A stretch of DNA of 64,000 bases from JAIOQJ01 sp963718635 (GTDB lineage Bacteria > Planctomycetota > Planctomycetia > Gemmatales > Gemmataceae). A program made the translations under genes and the position numbers. Shown here one piece after another: positions 18,975 to 28,935 of the stretch (the stretch's first letter is position 1; the number at the start of each line of letters is the position of its first letter). Location of the stretch: NCBI GenBank assembly GCA_963718635.1, contig OY970367.1:5332001-5396000 (forward strand), given 5' to 3'. The notes below the pieces were generated by a model. The model did no database searches, was not told the origin of the DNA, and saw nothing but the letters and a program-made list of their open reading frames with translations.

Positions 18975-21200
18975 ATGGTCGAAAACCCGCCGAATGCGGT
19001 GGGACGAACCGAAGTGAGCGTCGTGGAACAGTTCGCGGAGCAGCTTCGCACAATCGCGCAGGCCCGAGGTCGCCAAACGCGTTCCCGTGCCATCGATGAG
19101 CTTGCCGCCTTTGTGCAATCGTCCGGTTTATCAATTGCATTCCTGACGCGACTAGTGGACGCTGACCGGCATGGCCAGCGGCTCGCCTTGGAAATCGCTC
19201 TGCGGCTGACACTACCGCTTTCGGAGCCCCTTTGCCGACTTGTTGTTCCGTTGCTTGGCGCGGTTCGACTGCCGGCGCCTTTGCGCCTCAATGTAGCCAT
19301 TCAACTGCTGCGGTCGCTTCCCCATCTATCACCCTTGGTTGACGATCTCTTGCAACGCCTGACAGACGGGATCGGCGCCCTGCGCGCCGTCGAAAGGCTG
19401 CATTTTCTTCAACTCCACGTGCCGAGCCACCCGGGCATCGAAAAGTTGATTGCCAATCTGGAAAAGATGTCGGCCATTGCCTGCCCCAAGTGCGGAATCC
19501 TACTGCAGAAACCCGAACTGGTGATTCACCTCTGGCAGGCGCATCGGCTATTGATGGAGCGAAGCCGAGCCCGCGATCCATGGAAAATGATCGAAGATTG
19601 GCTGAACGCTTACGCGCGAACCGGCCGTAAGGAACTGCTCGAACGAAGCTGTGAACTCGGCCAACAACTCGACTCGGCGGCAGGACTGACCCGCGTCCAT
19701 CGCCTGTTATTGACAGCCGGGATGACCGACGAAGAAGCGAGCGAGCATCTGACCATCGAAGCCCAAAGTACACGAGCAAGCCTTTGCCCGCATTGTTATG
19801 CCTTAGTGCCGCCGGAACACGACCCGCTGCCCACGCCGATGAACGCCGCCAGCGGCGAGCTGGCCGAGGATGGTTGGAAGATCGACGTCTCAGATCGCTA
19901 TCTCATGACCCGGCTCGTTGCAGCGACGCCTTTGATGATTTTGCACGATGGACCGGAACCGGGCCGTGCGCTGACTCCGCGAGGTCAGGCGGTCGTTTCG
20001 GTTGGTCCATTGGTCCTGATCGCTTTTACCGTTGCCGTGCTGTTGCCTGTCAGTTTACTGCCCCCGTTGGCGCCAGTGTCGCTAATTCTGCTGGCAGCGC
20101 TTCTTTGTTATTTCTGGATTCGCCGGAGTGATTTTCGCGCTGGCGAACGCGCGAACCGGGCCGTCGATCATGCCTGGCAATTGCTGGCGCCACGCATTCA
20201 CCAACCTACTTTCATGGGCGACGACCGGCGTTTTCTGGCCCGTCTGGCAGTCAGCAGCATCGGCATCGGTACACCTTTGCTGCGGGAAGCCTCGTTGTCG
20301 CGCCTGATCCAGTTGACGCAGTTGGAAACGTTGAGAGGGCGCTGTTCGCCCGTTGAACTGGGCGCGCTGCGTTCGCTGGAATTGCACGATGGGCTAAGGC
20401 TGCAGCGCGACGTCGTCCCCGTCCTGGCGAATGAACTTGCACTTTGCCTTACTGGGGAGATGCCTCTTCTTTACGGCGAGCAGCTTTTGGAAAGCTGGCC
20501 GAGTGAATCCCGCGATCAAGGGCAGCGAGCGCGCTTGCGCGTGTTGCTTTGCGCCCGAGCCTTCGAGTTCGGCTTCGAGGCGAGCGACTTACACGACCTC
20601 GGCCGTATCAGCACTCTTTACGGTCAAGCGATCGCAAGCGAAGACTTGGCGGGCTTACTTCGGCTACGCTGGCTCTGGAACAATCGCCCGGCCCGCGTTT
20701 GGCAGCACAATGGCTCCGCGTCAGCGGTTTTTGACCTCGCGCGTTTTCCTTCCATCGCCGGTCAATATCTCGAGCAGCGGCCCGATCTTTTGTTGTTCCA
20801 ACCCATGACCGTCGGCAAGCTGGAAGAGGCCAGCGCACCGATACTCATTTGCGAACAGGGCATCGTCTATCGCGACATCTTTATTCGCGATCCGGAAACG
20901 CCGATTTCGGTCAAGTCGGACAATGGGGACTTTTTACTGCAAATCGGCAAGCAAAGCCTTACTTTTGATGAAGAACCTGGCTTGCTCTCCCAGCGCTTGC
21001 GTGGGTGGGCGCACTTTCTGTTTCGAGAGCTTCTTCCAGCGGCGGCAACATTCGATCGCAATCATTCCGGAGACAAAACGAGCGAGTTACTACGGCAGAA
21101 GACGCGTCGTTGCCCCGAATGCGGCAATTCGTTCCTGGCCATTCGCGGTGAAGTGGGAATCTTGTTCCCTGCGGAGCCGAAGGCGAGCCAAACTGCGTAA
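18975..21200 (+). CDS. Zinc-ribbon and membrane hypothetical protein
   Basis: 741 residues. It has three CxxC pairs: CPKC near residue 174, CPHC near 273 and CPEC near 715, suggesting metal binding. Two adjacent membrane helices lie at about residues 340-380 (VVSVGPLVLIAFTVAVLLPV and LILLAALLCYFWI). The first 170 residues are leucine-rich helices like an armadillo or HEAT stretch. The C-terminal part after 600 looks beta-rich. I do not recognise the family. It may be a planctomycete-specific membrane protein with cytoplasmic sensor domains; this is inference from the layout only. Confidence 0.7.
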   Translation: MVENPPNAVGRTEVSVVEQFAEQLRTIAQARGRQTRSRAIDELAAFVQSSGLSIAFLTRLVDADRHGQRLALEIALRLTLPLSEPLCRLVVPLLGAVRLPAPLRLNVAIQLLRSLPHLSPLVDDLLQRLTDGIGALRAVERLHFLQLHVPSHPGIEKLIANLEKMSAIACPKCGILLQKPELVIHLWQAHRLLMERSRARDPWKMIEDWLNAYARTGRKELLERSCELGQQLDSAAGLTRVHRLLLTAGMTDEEASEHLTIEAQSTRASLCPHCYALVPPEHDPLPTPMNAASGELAEDGWKIDVSDRYLMTRLVAATPLMILHDGPEPGRALTPRGQAVVSVGPLVLIAFTVAVLLPVSLLPPLAPVSLILLAALLCYFWIRRSDFRAGERANRAVDHAWQLLAPRIHQPTFMGDDRRFLARLAVSSIGIGTPLLREASLSRLIQLTQLETLRGRCSPVELGALRSLELHDGLRLQRDVVPVLANELALCLTGEMPLLYGEQLLESWPSESRDQGQRARLRVLLCARAFEFGFEASDLHDLGRISTLYGQAIASEDLAGLLRLRWLWNNRPARVWQHNGSASAVFDLARFPSIAGQYLEQRPDLLLFQPMTVGKLEEASAPILICEQGIVYRDIFIRDPETPISVKSDNGDFLLQIGKQSLTFDEEPGLLSQRLRGWAHFLFRELLPAAATFDRNHSGDKTSELLRQKTRRCPECGNSFLAIRGEVGILFPAEPKASQTA

Positions 21201-21276
21201 GCAGTCGGGTGAAAACTTTTCACGCGAAGTTGTCTTGCACCACCAGAACCCGGTTGTTTACGTAATCCGGCTCGCC
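21182..21276. repeat. GGCGAGCC...GGCTCGCC hairpin
   Basis: Arms GCGAGCCAAACTGCGTAAGC and, in the other direction, TACGTAATCCGGCTCGC enclose CGGGTG and CACC...CCGG. The left arm overlaps the last codons of the preceding gene. A second copy lies at 39361-39462. Confidence 0.75.
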
Positions 21277-21316
21277 TCTCGCGGTTGTTGCTATATCGAC
21301 CAAAAGGAATCCCGCG

Positions 21317-22198
21317 ATGTTGGTTTTGATACGCCGTCTGCTGGAGATGATCCGCTTCAGCCATACGATTTTCGCCATGCCCTTTGCCTTCCTAAGCGCC
21401 GCGCTGGCTTGGCGCGACGAGCCTTTTCGTTTCCAGGATCTGATCGGCATTCTGCTCTGTCTTGTTTTTGCGCGCAGCGCCGCCATGGCTTTCAACCGCA
21501 TTGTCGACCGCCATTTTGATGCGCTGAATCCCCGCACTTCTCTGCGACATTTGCCTGCCGGCACACTTTCCCTGCGGACTGTCCAACTTTTTACGCTGTT
21601 CTGTGCCGTTGGCTTTGTCGCATCGACGCTTTGGTTCTTACAGCGTGAGCCGCCGAACCCTTGGCCGCTCTGGCTTTCCGGCCCCGTGCTTGTTCTCATC
21701 TGCGCCTATTCACTTAGCAAACGATTCACCGCTCTCGCCCATTTTTGGCTCGGGTTATCGTTGATGCTTGCTCCCTTGGCCGCCTGGATCGCAATACGTG
21801 GCATGGTCGACCTCGCTACGCCCGCAACTATCGGCGGCGCGGTCTTCTTTTGGGTGGCCGGCTTCGATATTCTCTATGCTTGCCAGGACATGCAGTTCGA
21901 TCGCAAGGCGAAGCTCGCCAGCGTCCCTGCTCGCTTTGGCATAGCCGTCAGCTTGAAGATTGCCGCGGCCTGCCATGTCGCCATGCTTGGCTTTTTACTG
22001 TTGTTGCCCTTCGTCAATCCACACTTGAACGCCGTCTACTTCACAGGCATCGCTGGCGTTGCACTTCTGTTGCTCTACGAACACCGGCTTGTTCAACCCG
22101 ACGATCTGACGCAGGTCAACCGGGCTTTTTTCCTGGTGAACGGCATCGTCAGTATCGGGCTGCTGCTTTTGGTCCTGCTTCAATTGGCGGTGGAGTAA
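21317..22198 (+). CDS. UbiA-family polyprenyltransferase, probably MqnP-like
   Basis: 293 residues, mostly membrane helices, with the start preceded by AAGGAA. The first aspartate-rich motif is NRIVDRHFDALNPRT (NxxxDxxxD) and the second DMQFDRKAKL (DxxxD). These bind magnesium and the prenyl diphosphate in UbiA enzymes. It attaches a polyprenyl chain to an aromatic quinone precursor. The subfamily close to menaquinone synthesis by the futalosine route (MqnP) has this size and start (MIRFSHTIFAMPFAF), but UbiA itself cannot be excluded. The next gene encodes a quinone-linked iron-sulfur protein. Confidence 0.85.
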   Translation: MLVLIRRLLEMIRFSHTIFAMPFAFLSAALAWRDEPFRFQDLIGILLCLVFARSAAMAFNRIVDRHFDALNPRTSLRHLPAGTLSLRTVQLFTLFCAVGFVASTLWFLQREPPNPWPLWLSGPVLVLICAYSLSKRFTALAHFWLGLSLMLAPLAAWIAIRGMVDLATPATIGGAVFFWVAGFDILYACQDMQFDRKAKLASVPARFGIAVSLKIAAACHVAMLGFLLLLPFVNPHLNAVYFTGIAGVALLLLYEHRLVQPDDLTQVNRAFFLVNGIVSIGLLLLVLLQLAVE

Positions 22199-22286
22199 AG
22201 TCCGGATTGTCTACAAACAGCCTTGAGCCTGCCACAAACGCGCTGCTGTCGGTGTTGGCTATCAATCGCTCGATGTGTAAACTAAA

Positions 22287-23066
22287 ATGATGATGAAATT
22301 GCATCTGCATATTTGGCGTCAGAAAGACCGACGCGATTCGGGCAGGCTTGAGACGCACGTCGCCGAGCATGTCAGCGAAGATATGTCGTTTTTGGAAATG
22401 CTGGACGAGTTGAACGAACGGCTCATCAAAGAAGGCCGGGATCCGGTTGCCTTCGATCACGATTGCCGTGAGGGCATCTGCGGCAGCTGCGCCTTGATGA
22501 TCAATGGCTTGGCGCATGGCCCAGAGCGAGGCACCACCGCCTGCCAATTGCACATGCGGCATTTTCGCGACGGCGAACATATCACGATTGAGCCTTGGCG
22601 TGCTGCGGCTTTTCCGGTGCTGCGCGACTTGATTGCCGATCGGTCGTCGTTTGACCGCATCGTGCAAGCGGGTGGATTCGTCAATGTGAGCACTGGCGGC
22701 GCGCCGGACGGCAACGCGATCACCGTTCCGAAAGAAAACGCCGAAACCGCCATGGACGCTGCCGCCTGCATTGGCTGCGGGGCGTGCGTGGCTTCCTGCA
22801 AGAATGCGTCCGCCATGCTCTTCGTAGCGGCGAAGGTGGCACACCTGGCCTACTTGCCGCAAGGGCAGGCCGAGCAGCGCGAGCGCGTTTTGAAGATGAT
22901 GGACCAGCACGACCGCGAAGGCTTCGGCCATTGTTCCAATCAGTACGAGTGCGAAGCTGCCTGCCCTAAAAACATCAGCGTCCAGTTTATTGCGAAACTA
23001 AATCGCGACTACATTCATGGTGGTCTGAAAGCGGCCACGGCCAGGGGTTCCGAGCCCGAAGCGTAG
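22287..23066 (+). CDS. sdhB: Succinate dehydrogenase/fumarate reductase iron-sulfur subunit
   Basis: 259 residues. The [2Fe-2S] motif is CREGICGSCALMINGL. The 4Fe-4S/3Fe-4S ferredoxin motifs are CIGCGACVASC and CEAACPKN. This matches the SdhB/FrdB family of type-B and similar complexes (longer insert between clusters). It passes electrons between the flavoprotein and the quinone in complex II. Genes for the flavoprotein (sdhA) and membrane anchor (sdhC) are not next to it on either side. Spacing to the UbiA gene is 88 bases on the same strand, so co-transcription is possible. Confidence 0.92.
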   Translation: MMMKLHLHIWRQKDRRDSGRLETHVAEHVSEDMSFLEMLDELNERLIKEGRDPVAFDHDCREGICGSCALMINGLAHGPERGTTACQLHMRHFRDGEHITIEPWRAAAFPVLRDLIADRSSFDRIVQAGGFVNVSTGGAPDGNAITVPKENAETAMDAAACIGCGACVASCKNASAMLFVAAKVAHLAYLPQGQAEQRERVLKMMDQHDREGFGHCSNQYECEAACPKNISVQFIAKLNRDYIHGGLKAATARGSEPEA

Positions 23067-23075
23067 GACAGAACC

Positions 23076-25101
23076 CTACGCTGCCCGCGAAAGCAGCAGC
23101 GGCGGCGGCTCGACTGCTTGAAGAATAGCGCAGGCGAGGCGTTCCACTTCACCACGGAGCTGCAGCGCCTTCGACTTCGAACATGTCGCGCTGGGTGGTC
23201 CATTTCGTCTGCGTGTCGGCCAGCGCCTGTTCGCGGTGGAACACGAGAAATTCGCGAAGATCGAGTTGGGCGAAACGCTCGTCCGCCTCGCGTTTCATGG
23301 CCGCCGCTTCTTCCATCAATTTAAGCGTCTGGCGGTTAAGCACGTCGAGCTCGTGCCATTCCTTCTCAAGGCGCCGTCGTCGCCTGCCCATGCGCACAGC
23401 CGCTTTTCTAGACACGCCTTGCAACTGTCGGCTGGCGCGCTCCAGTCGTCTCTCCGCCACGGCCCCATTGGCCTCTCCATCGACCAACTGCTGACGCGCC
23501 TTCTCGATTACCAGCGCCGCGGGTTGTCAAATCGAGCTGCCACTCTTCGATTGTCCGTTCACGACTTTCCCATTCTACCTCACGCCGAATGGCTTGTTCT
23601 TGAATCACATCACACCGGCTGCGCCACTGGCGGATTTGCGCCAGCTCTTCTTGACGGCGGAGACGCCAGCGATGGAATAGCTCATCCAAGCCTGCCTCAC
23701 GCCGTTGTAACTGCTCGGCTCGTAAGCGTAAGGTATGATCGCGCCGGCCAAGCTCCGAGCGCCAGGTAGTTTCGATGGCTTCCAGCCGGGCTTGACGCAC
23801 GTCGAGCCGTTTCCATTCATCAATTGCAGCGATGTTTTTTTGTTCAAGGTGTTCGCGCTCGAAACAAGCCGCTTTCTCGCTTTCGACTATGCGATCCTGA
23901 CGGCGATGCAGTTGCTCCGCCAATTGCGACAACTCGGAAAGCAATCGCGATTCTTCCTGGCGCCAGGCTTCGCGGGCGAGCGCCAGTTGATTGATTTGCT
24001 CGTTCAAAGCATATCGTTGATCCGTCAACTCTTCGACCATCGGCTCATAATCGATGGCAGCAGATCCTACAGGCGGTGCAGTGCTCGGCTCGGTTGCTTG
24101 CGGCAAAACCGGGCCCCGGCGCTCGCCTTCCAGAGCGAGCAGAACGGTGCGCAAGTTGACAATGCGTGATTCCAGGCCATCGGCCTCGATGCGCAGATCG
24201 GCGAGGTGATGCTCGTGTCTCAAGCGTTCGGCATGCAGCGCTTTGCGCTCGGCTTCAAGGCGGGCGCCTTCCACAGCCATCATTGCTTCGCGCTGATCGA
24301 TCTCCGCATCACGCTGATCGCGGATTATATTGTCAGTTTTCGTCTGCGTCCGCAGTTCATGCCAACCATGTTCAATGCGGCGATTCTCCACCTCGGCATG
24401 GGTGCGAAAGCGTTCACTAGATGCTTCGAACTGAGCGCGCTCTTCTTCAAACTCGCTTCGCTGCTGCTGGAAGCGAGCCACTTCCGTTTGGAGCCGTTGT
24501 CGCTGCGTTGACCAGTGGCGTTTCCAGCGCTTGATGAAACGCCCGCGGAGCGAGAATAGCGCGATCGTTGTGTGGCAACTTCGGTTTCGCGCTTTGCCAA
24601 CTCGTCGCGAGCTTCGATCAGTTCACCACGTTGCCGGGCGTTGTCTGTCTCCGCTACTGTACGTTCACGGCGAAATTCGCGTCTAAGCTCACTGAGTTGC
24701 TGATGCAAGCTTTCCAAGGGCAAGGATGCTCGAAGGTTTCTTGGCGGCGCCTCGGGTGCGGTTTTCACTTCAGGGGAAACTGCGAGAGGAACCGTCCAAT
24801 GAATTTCAAACTGGAACGAACCGACGCGCAGCAAGTCGCCGTCGCGCAAGAGATGCGTCTGACAAAGGGCATCGTTCACAAAAGTGTCGTCGTTGCCCCA
24901 GGAGCGCAAACATGGGCCCTCAGCGCTGAGCACAATCAGGCAATGGATCGGCCTTACGGAATCGATGCCCAGACGGATATCGCAACCCATGGCCGAGCCA
25001 ATAATGGTGACGGGATCCTTCAACGGCCGGCGCGTCCCTTGTTGACGGCCGCTGCGCACAGTCAGTTCGGCGTGATGCGCCACGGCGGCAGACGCTTCCA
25101 T
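23076..25101 (-). CDS. FHA-domain coiled-coil protein, three frame breaks
   Basis: The N-terminal 100 residues form an FHA domain (VTIIGSAMGCDIRLGIDSV, then HCLIVLSAEG and later VNDALCQTHLLRDGDLLRVG), the phosphothreonine-binding fold. Most of the rest is long coiled coil rich in Q, E, R and A. The reading continues in three further frames: breaks at the GCGC near 24558, AGCGCCGCG near 23514 and AGCGCC near 23164. Each restores coiled-coil sequence; the last ends LLLSRAA with stop at 23076-23078. Total about 675 residues. It probably works as a phosphopeptide-binding scaffold alongside protein kinases; one such kinase occurs at 56212. No partner is adjacent. Confidence 0.82.
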
Positions 25102-25250
25102 GTCCGGTGGCTCTCGCGAGTAGGGAAATGCCCATCATCAGCATCGGCAGTTGGAGTGAACAAACTTGAGGACAGGGACGAACCTAATGGTTCTAGAGCA
25201 TGAAAGGCTCGTTCGGTCAGCCCTTTTGCGAGATGGGAAGCACGAACGAC

Positions 25251-26153
25251 TCAGGCCAAGCCCACCGGCGCTGCCGTTTCATCTGCGGGAGCAACGTCGA
25301 CCGAAACAAGCACGCGGTGCTGGCCGCCGCCGAGGATCACTCCTTTGATCGGGCTGACGTCGTCGTAGTCTCGGCCCCAACCGAGAATGATATGCTCGTC
25401 GGAGGGCACCATATCGTTTGTGGGGTCGGCGTCGATCCAGCCGAAGCCGGGACACCAAAATGAAATCCAGGCATGAGACGCATCGGCGCCGACGAGCCGT
25501 TGCTTTCCTTCAGGCGGCTTGGAGAGCAGATAGCCGCTGATATAGCGAGCGGCCAGACCGAGCGAACGCATGCAGCCGATCTGCAAATGGGCGAAGTCCT
25601 GGCAGACGCCGTGACGTTCGGCCAGCACTTCCGCCAGTGTAGTTGAGAGGTTCGTTGCGTCGGGGTCGTAACGGAATTCGCGGTAGATCCGTTTGGTCAG
25701 ATCGAGCACCGCTTCCAGAATGGGACGTCCCGGCCAGAACGATGGCTTGGCATAGGCCGCCAAATCAGCGGACGCCCGTATGTAGGGAGAATCGAAGACG
25801 TATTGGTAAGCGTCGATCCCATCGGGATCGTGGCTGCTTGCCAGTTGATCGCGGACGCTTTCCCACGGCAGCGTTTGCGAAGGCTCGGGGCACTGGAAGG
25901 GCGATATTTCCGTGGTATGCTCGGCCGTCACCACGAGCTTTTGGTGGGGCTCCTGCACCGTAAAAAAAATGACGGGGTTGCCGAAATAATCGACGTGCGC
26001 TTTCTCGACCGCCGGCGCCGGAAGAACTTGCATTTGCGTTTCCCGACAACGCTGCCGAGGGGCTTCGCGCGGCGACAGGTGCGCGAGGTTGTGGCAGAGC
26101 GAAACCGGACTGCTGTACTTGTAAGTCGTGATGTGTTTGATGCGATAGATCAT
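25251..26153 (-). CDS. Transglutaminase-like cysteine protease family protein
   Basis: 300 residues. An N-terminal beta domain (MIYRIKHITTYKYSSPVSLCHN) is followed by a transglutaminase core: Cys in ERHGVCQDFAHLQ, His in DASHAWISFWCPGFGWIDADP and Asp in IDADPTND, giving the Cys-His-Asp triad. Bacterial members of this two-domain type are often neighbours of alpha-E or circularly permuted ATP-grasp genes; none is seen here. It has no signal peptide. Its substrate is not known; it may be a peptidase or amidase of modified peptides. Confidence 0.9.
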   Translation of the reverse strand: MIYRIKHITTYKYSSPVSLCHNLAHLSPREAPRQRCRETQMQVLPAPAVEKAHVDYFGNPVIFFTVQEPHQKLVVTAEHTTEISPFQCPEPSQTLPWESVRDQLASSHDPDGIDAYQYVFDSPYIRASADLAAYAKPSFWPGRPILEAVLDLTKRIYREFRYDPDATNLSTTLAEVLAERHGVCQDFAHLQIGCMRSLGLAARYISGYLLSKPPEGKQRLVGADASHAWISFWCPGFGWIDADPTNDMVPSDEHIILGWGRDYDDVSPIKGVILGGGQHRVLVSVDVAPADETAAPVGLA

Positions 26154-26212
26154 ACTTGAGTTCAGGATACAGTATTTTTAGACTTTTTGATTTCGCTGCC
26201 AGTTGGACCCGA

Positions 26213-26302
26213 CGCCACCCCGCTTGCCGGGGTAGAGCGCAAGTTCGTGGCTAGATCGCCTCCACCCTTGCAGAACGCCGCCACCCCGCTTGCCGGCTGA
26301 CT
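26213..26302. repeat. CCACCCCGCTTGCCGGGG hairpins
   Basis: Two copies of CCACCCCGCTTGCCGG, the first with a full complementary arm. The same family has four copies at 43567-43789. They lie in a stretch of about 680 bases (26154-26832) with no convincing gene: the open frames here have no start, motif or codon pattern that I trust. Confidence 0.75.
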
Positions 26303-26832
26303 ATTGCCTACAAGTGGTGGGGTGAGCGCAATTTCTTGCGAATGCACGTTGATTTTGTAGAGAACGTGCTTTGTTTGGTTACAAGAATCTCCCTGCGCCT
26401 ACCCGCTGTGTTAGGTGACCGTTTTACGGCAGGCGACTCAGGTGCAGATGATTGTGCGTTGGTCGGAACAGGCAGGGGCGAACGAAGATTCAACCGACGA
26501 AAAATGGACAATGCTGGGCTCACACGAAATGGCGAGAACTGCGGATGAGGAGTGGCCAGACGATGATTTGCCAGCGCGGTGAGACCGCGATGTGCTTGTT
26601 GCTCGTATGTCCACAAAGCCGTCGCAATCTCGTTTCGACCTGCCGATAACAGATTGGCAAGGAGCTCGTCTAAATCGTGCTGCGACTGCTCGCCTTCATA
26701 AGTTAAACACCATCGAAAAATTGAAAATACACAAACTGATCGGGACACCGAAGCACCGGATTATCAGAACGCGTCGAGCATGTTGAAACAGATGTTCGGC
26801 AACTGGTAATGGTGCTTCAAGGATTTCGGCGC

Positions 26833-28170
26833 TCAAAGAATAAACTTGCTCAAATCCTCTTTCTGGAGAATGGCGCCGAGCTTGCCGTTGACGTAGGCGG
26901 AGTCGATTCGCACCTGCTTTTCTTTCATGTCCGGCCCTTCAAAGCTGATGTCTTCGACTACCCGTTCGAGAATGGTGTGAAGCCGGCGAGCGCCGATGTT
27001 CTGCGTCGTGCGGTTCACATCGAAGGCGATGTCGGCAAGGGTTTCGATGCCGTCGTCGCTGAATTCGATCTGCACGCCTTCAGTGGCGAGCAATTGGGCG
27101 TATTGCTTCGTAAGGGCATGTTTTGGTTCGGTGAGGATGCGTAGAAAATCGGCCTTAGTGAGGTCGGTCAATTCAACGCGGATCGGGAAGCGGCCTTGCA
27201 GTTCAGGCATCAGATCAGCCGGCTTTGATGCGTGGAAGGCGCCGGCGGCGATGAACAAAATATGATCGGTCTTCACCGGACCGTACTTGGTATTGACGGT
27301 TGTGCCTTCGACGACTGGGAGCAAGTCCCGCTGCACGCCTTGCCGCGATACATCCGGGCCGTGCCCGGAAGACGGGCCACAAACTTTGTCGATTTCATCG
27401 ATGAAGACGATTCCCTGATTCTCGGCCAGTTCGATCGCTTTCTCGGTAACGACGGCCCGGTCGATGAGTGCTTCCGTCTCTTGTTCGAGCAGGATTTTCC
27501 GGGCATCGGCGATGGAAACCTGCCGGGATTGGTTGTTGCCCTTCGGCATGATCTTTTCGAACATGCTCTGAAGATCGACGTCCATCGATTCCATCCCCAT
27601 GTTCGAAAAAATTTGCACGGGGACGTTGCGCTGCTCGACCGCGAGTTCGACCATCTTGTCTTCGAGCTCGCCCGCTTCCAGTTTAACCTTCATCTTGTCG
27701 CGGGTGCGCTGACGGCGTTCGGTCTCTTCAATGTTCTCTTCGCCATCCCAATTCTTGGGCGTCGGCACGAGCAAATCGAGCAGTTTTTCCGTTACGCGTT
27801 CGCGCGCTTTGGCTTCCACTTGGGTGCGCTGCTGCTGTTTGATCAGGCCGATCGCGGCTTCGGTGAGATCGCGAATCATGCTTTCGACATCACGGCCCAC
27901 GTAGCCCACTTCCGTATATTTCGTCGCTTCAACTTTGACGAGCGGCGCCCTGACCAGCTGCGCAAGCTGTCGGGCAATTTCGGTTTTGCCAACGCCGGTG
28001 GGCCCGATCATGATGATGTTCTTCGGCGTGACCGCTTTACGCATTTCTTCCGGCAGCTGTTGCCGACGCCAGCGATTGCGGATGGCCACAGCGACGGCCT
28101 TTTTGGCCGCATCCTGGCCGACGATGTAGCGATCCAGTTCGGCAACGATCTCTCTCGGCGTCATGTCCAT
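26833..28170 (-). CDS. hslU: ATP-dependent protease ATPase subunit HslU
   Basis: 445 residues from ATG 28170, chosen over the upstream GTG because MDMTPREIVAELDRYIVGQ is the usual opening. Walker A is GPTGVGKTEIARQLAQL, Walker B is GIVFIDEIDKVCG, and the I-domain and C-terminal sensor regions (TQNIGARRLHTILE) are present. HslU unfolds substrates and feeds them to HslV; C-terminal residues (LSKFIL) end in the hydrophobic tail that docks in HslV. hslV lies 46 bases upstream on the same strand. Confidence 0.97.
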   Translation of the reverse strand: MDMTPREIVAELDRYIVGQDAAKKAVAVAIRNRWRRQQLPEEMRKAVTPKNIIMIGPTGVGKTEIARQLAQLVRAPLVKVEATKYTEVGYVGRDVESMIRDLTEAAIGLIKQQQRTQVEAKARERVTEKLLDLLVPTPKNWDGEENIEETERRQRTRDKMKVKLEAGELEDKMVELAVEQRNVPVQIFSNMGMESMDVDLQSMFEKIMPKGNNQSRQVSIADARKILLEQETEALIDRAVVTEKAIELAENQGIVFIDEIDKVCGPSSGHGPDVSRQGVQRDLLPVVEGTTVNTKYGPVKTDHILFIAAGAFHASKPADLMPELQGRFPIRVELTDLTKADFLRILTEPKHALTKQYAQLLATEGVQIEFSDDGIETLADIAFDVNRTTQNIGARRLHTILERVVEDISFEGPDMKEKQVRIDSAYVNGKLGAILQKEDLSKFIL

Positions 28171-28216
28171 TCGCTTGCTCTCTTCGTGCCTGTGACTAAC
28201 CACGGATCACCGATGC

Positions 28217-28762
28217 CTAAATTTCAATCACGTCGATGTTGCGATTGGTGTAGATACAAATTTCGCCGGCGATTTCGAGTGCGGAACGTACGACCTGCGT
28301 AGCATCCAATGTCGAGTGCAGCACCAGTGCACGGGCAGCAGAAAGTGCATACGGACCGCCCGAGCCGATGGCGAGGATGCCATCGGTGGGGAGGATCACG
28401 TCTCCGGTGCCGCTGACTAAAAGCAGGCAATCGCGGTCGAGGACGACCATCATCGCTTCAAGCCGGCGTAAGTTGCGATCCATGCGCCAGTCTTTAGCCA
28501 GCTCGGTTGCCGCGCGTACGACGGCGCCCTGATGATCGCGAAGTTTTGCTTCGAAGCGTTCAAGCAAGGCAAAAGCATCCGCCGAGGCGCCGGCGAAACC
28601 GACGAGGACTTTGCCGTCGTAAAGTTTGCGAATTTTGTGGGCGTCGCTTTTCATCACGATGTTGCCGAGGGTCACCTGGCCATCGCCGCCAATGGCTGCT
28701 TTGCCGTTATGGCGAACCGCGAGGATCGTCGTAGCGTAAATTCGATTGGGGTCGTGAGCCAA
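28217..28762 (-). CDS. hslV: ATP-dependent protease peptidase subunit HslV
   Basis: About 181 residues. The only ATG-free upstream region suggests a TTG start at 28762, spaced behind ACGGAG, giving a short propeptide AHDPNRIYA before TTILAV. The catalytic threonine is the first Thr of TTILAVRHNGKAAIGGDGQ, exposed on maturation. GSGGPYALSAARAL is the family's later motif. It forms the peptidase double ring of the HslVU protease. Most HslV proteins have 170-180 residues, which supports the short start; a longer TTG form from 28810 also exists. Confidence 0.95.
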   Translation of the reverse strand: MAHDPNRIYATTILAVRHNGKAAIGGDGQVTLGNIVMKSDAHKIRKLYDGKVLVGFAGASADAFALLERFEAKLRDHQGAVVRAATELAKDWRMDRNLRRLEAMMVVLDRDCLLLVSGTGDVILPTDGILAIGSGGPYALSAARALVLHSTLDATQVVRSALEIAGEICIYTNRNIDVIEI

Positions 28763-28935
28763 GAGAAACTCCGTCGCTGCCGGGAAATCAAAACAGAACA
28801 CCAGGAGCAACCGACATCGAACCAGCCGGTTATCGCCTTATCAAAACATCATATGCAAGTGAAACGGGAAGTCCGCTTTTGTCTACAATGAGTATAGGAC
28901 GACGCGGGTTCTTGGCTTTTTGAGGAGATTCGAGA

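Noticed and set aside
22149..22931. Long minus-strand frame opposite sdhB
   Set aside because: The plus-strand sequence carries complete iron-sulfur cluster motifs, so the opposite frame is a shadow of it.
26308..26748. Long open frame on the minus strand in the gap upstream of hslU
   Set aside because: No start signal, no motif, arginine- and serine-rich composition expected from chance in GC-rich DNA, and it overlaps hairpin repeats.
27232..28302. Plus-strand frame of 356 codons opposite hslU
   Set aside because: The minus strand encodes a full HslU with Walker motifs; long shadow frames are common in GC-rich genes.
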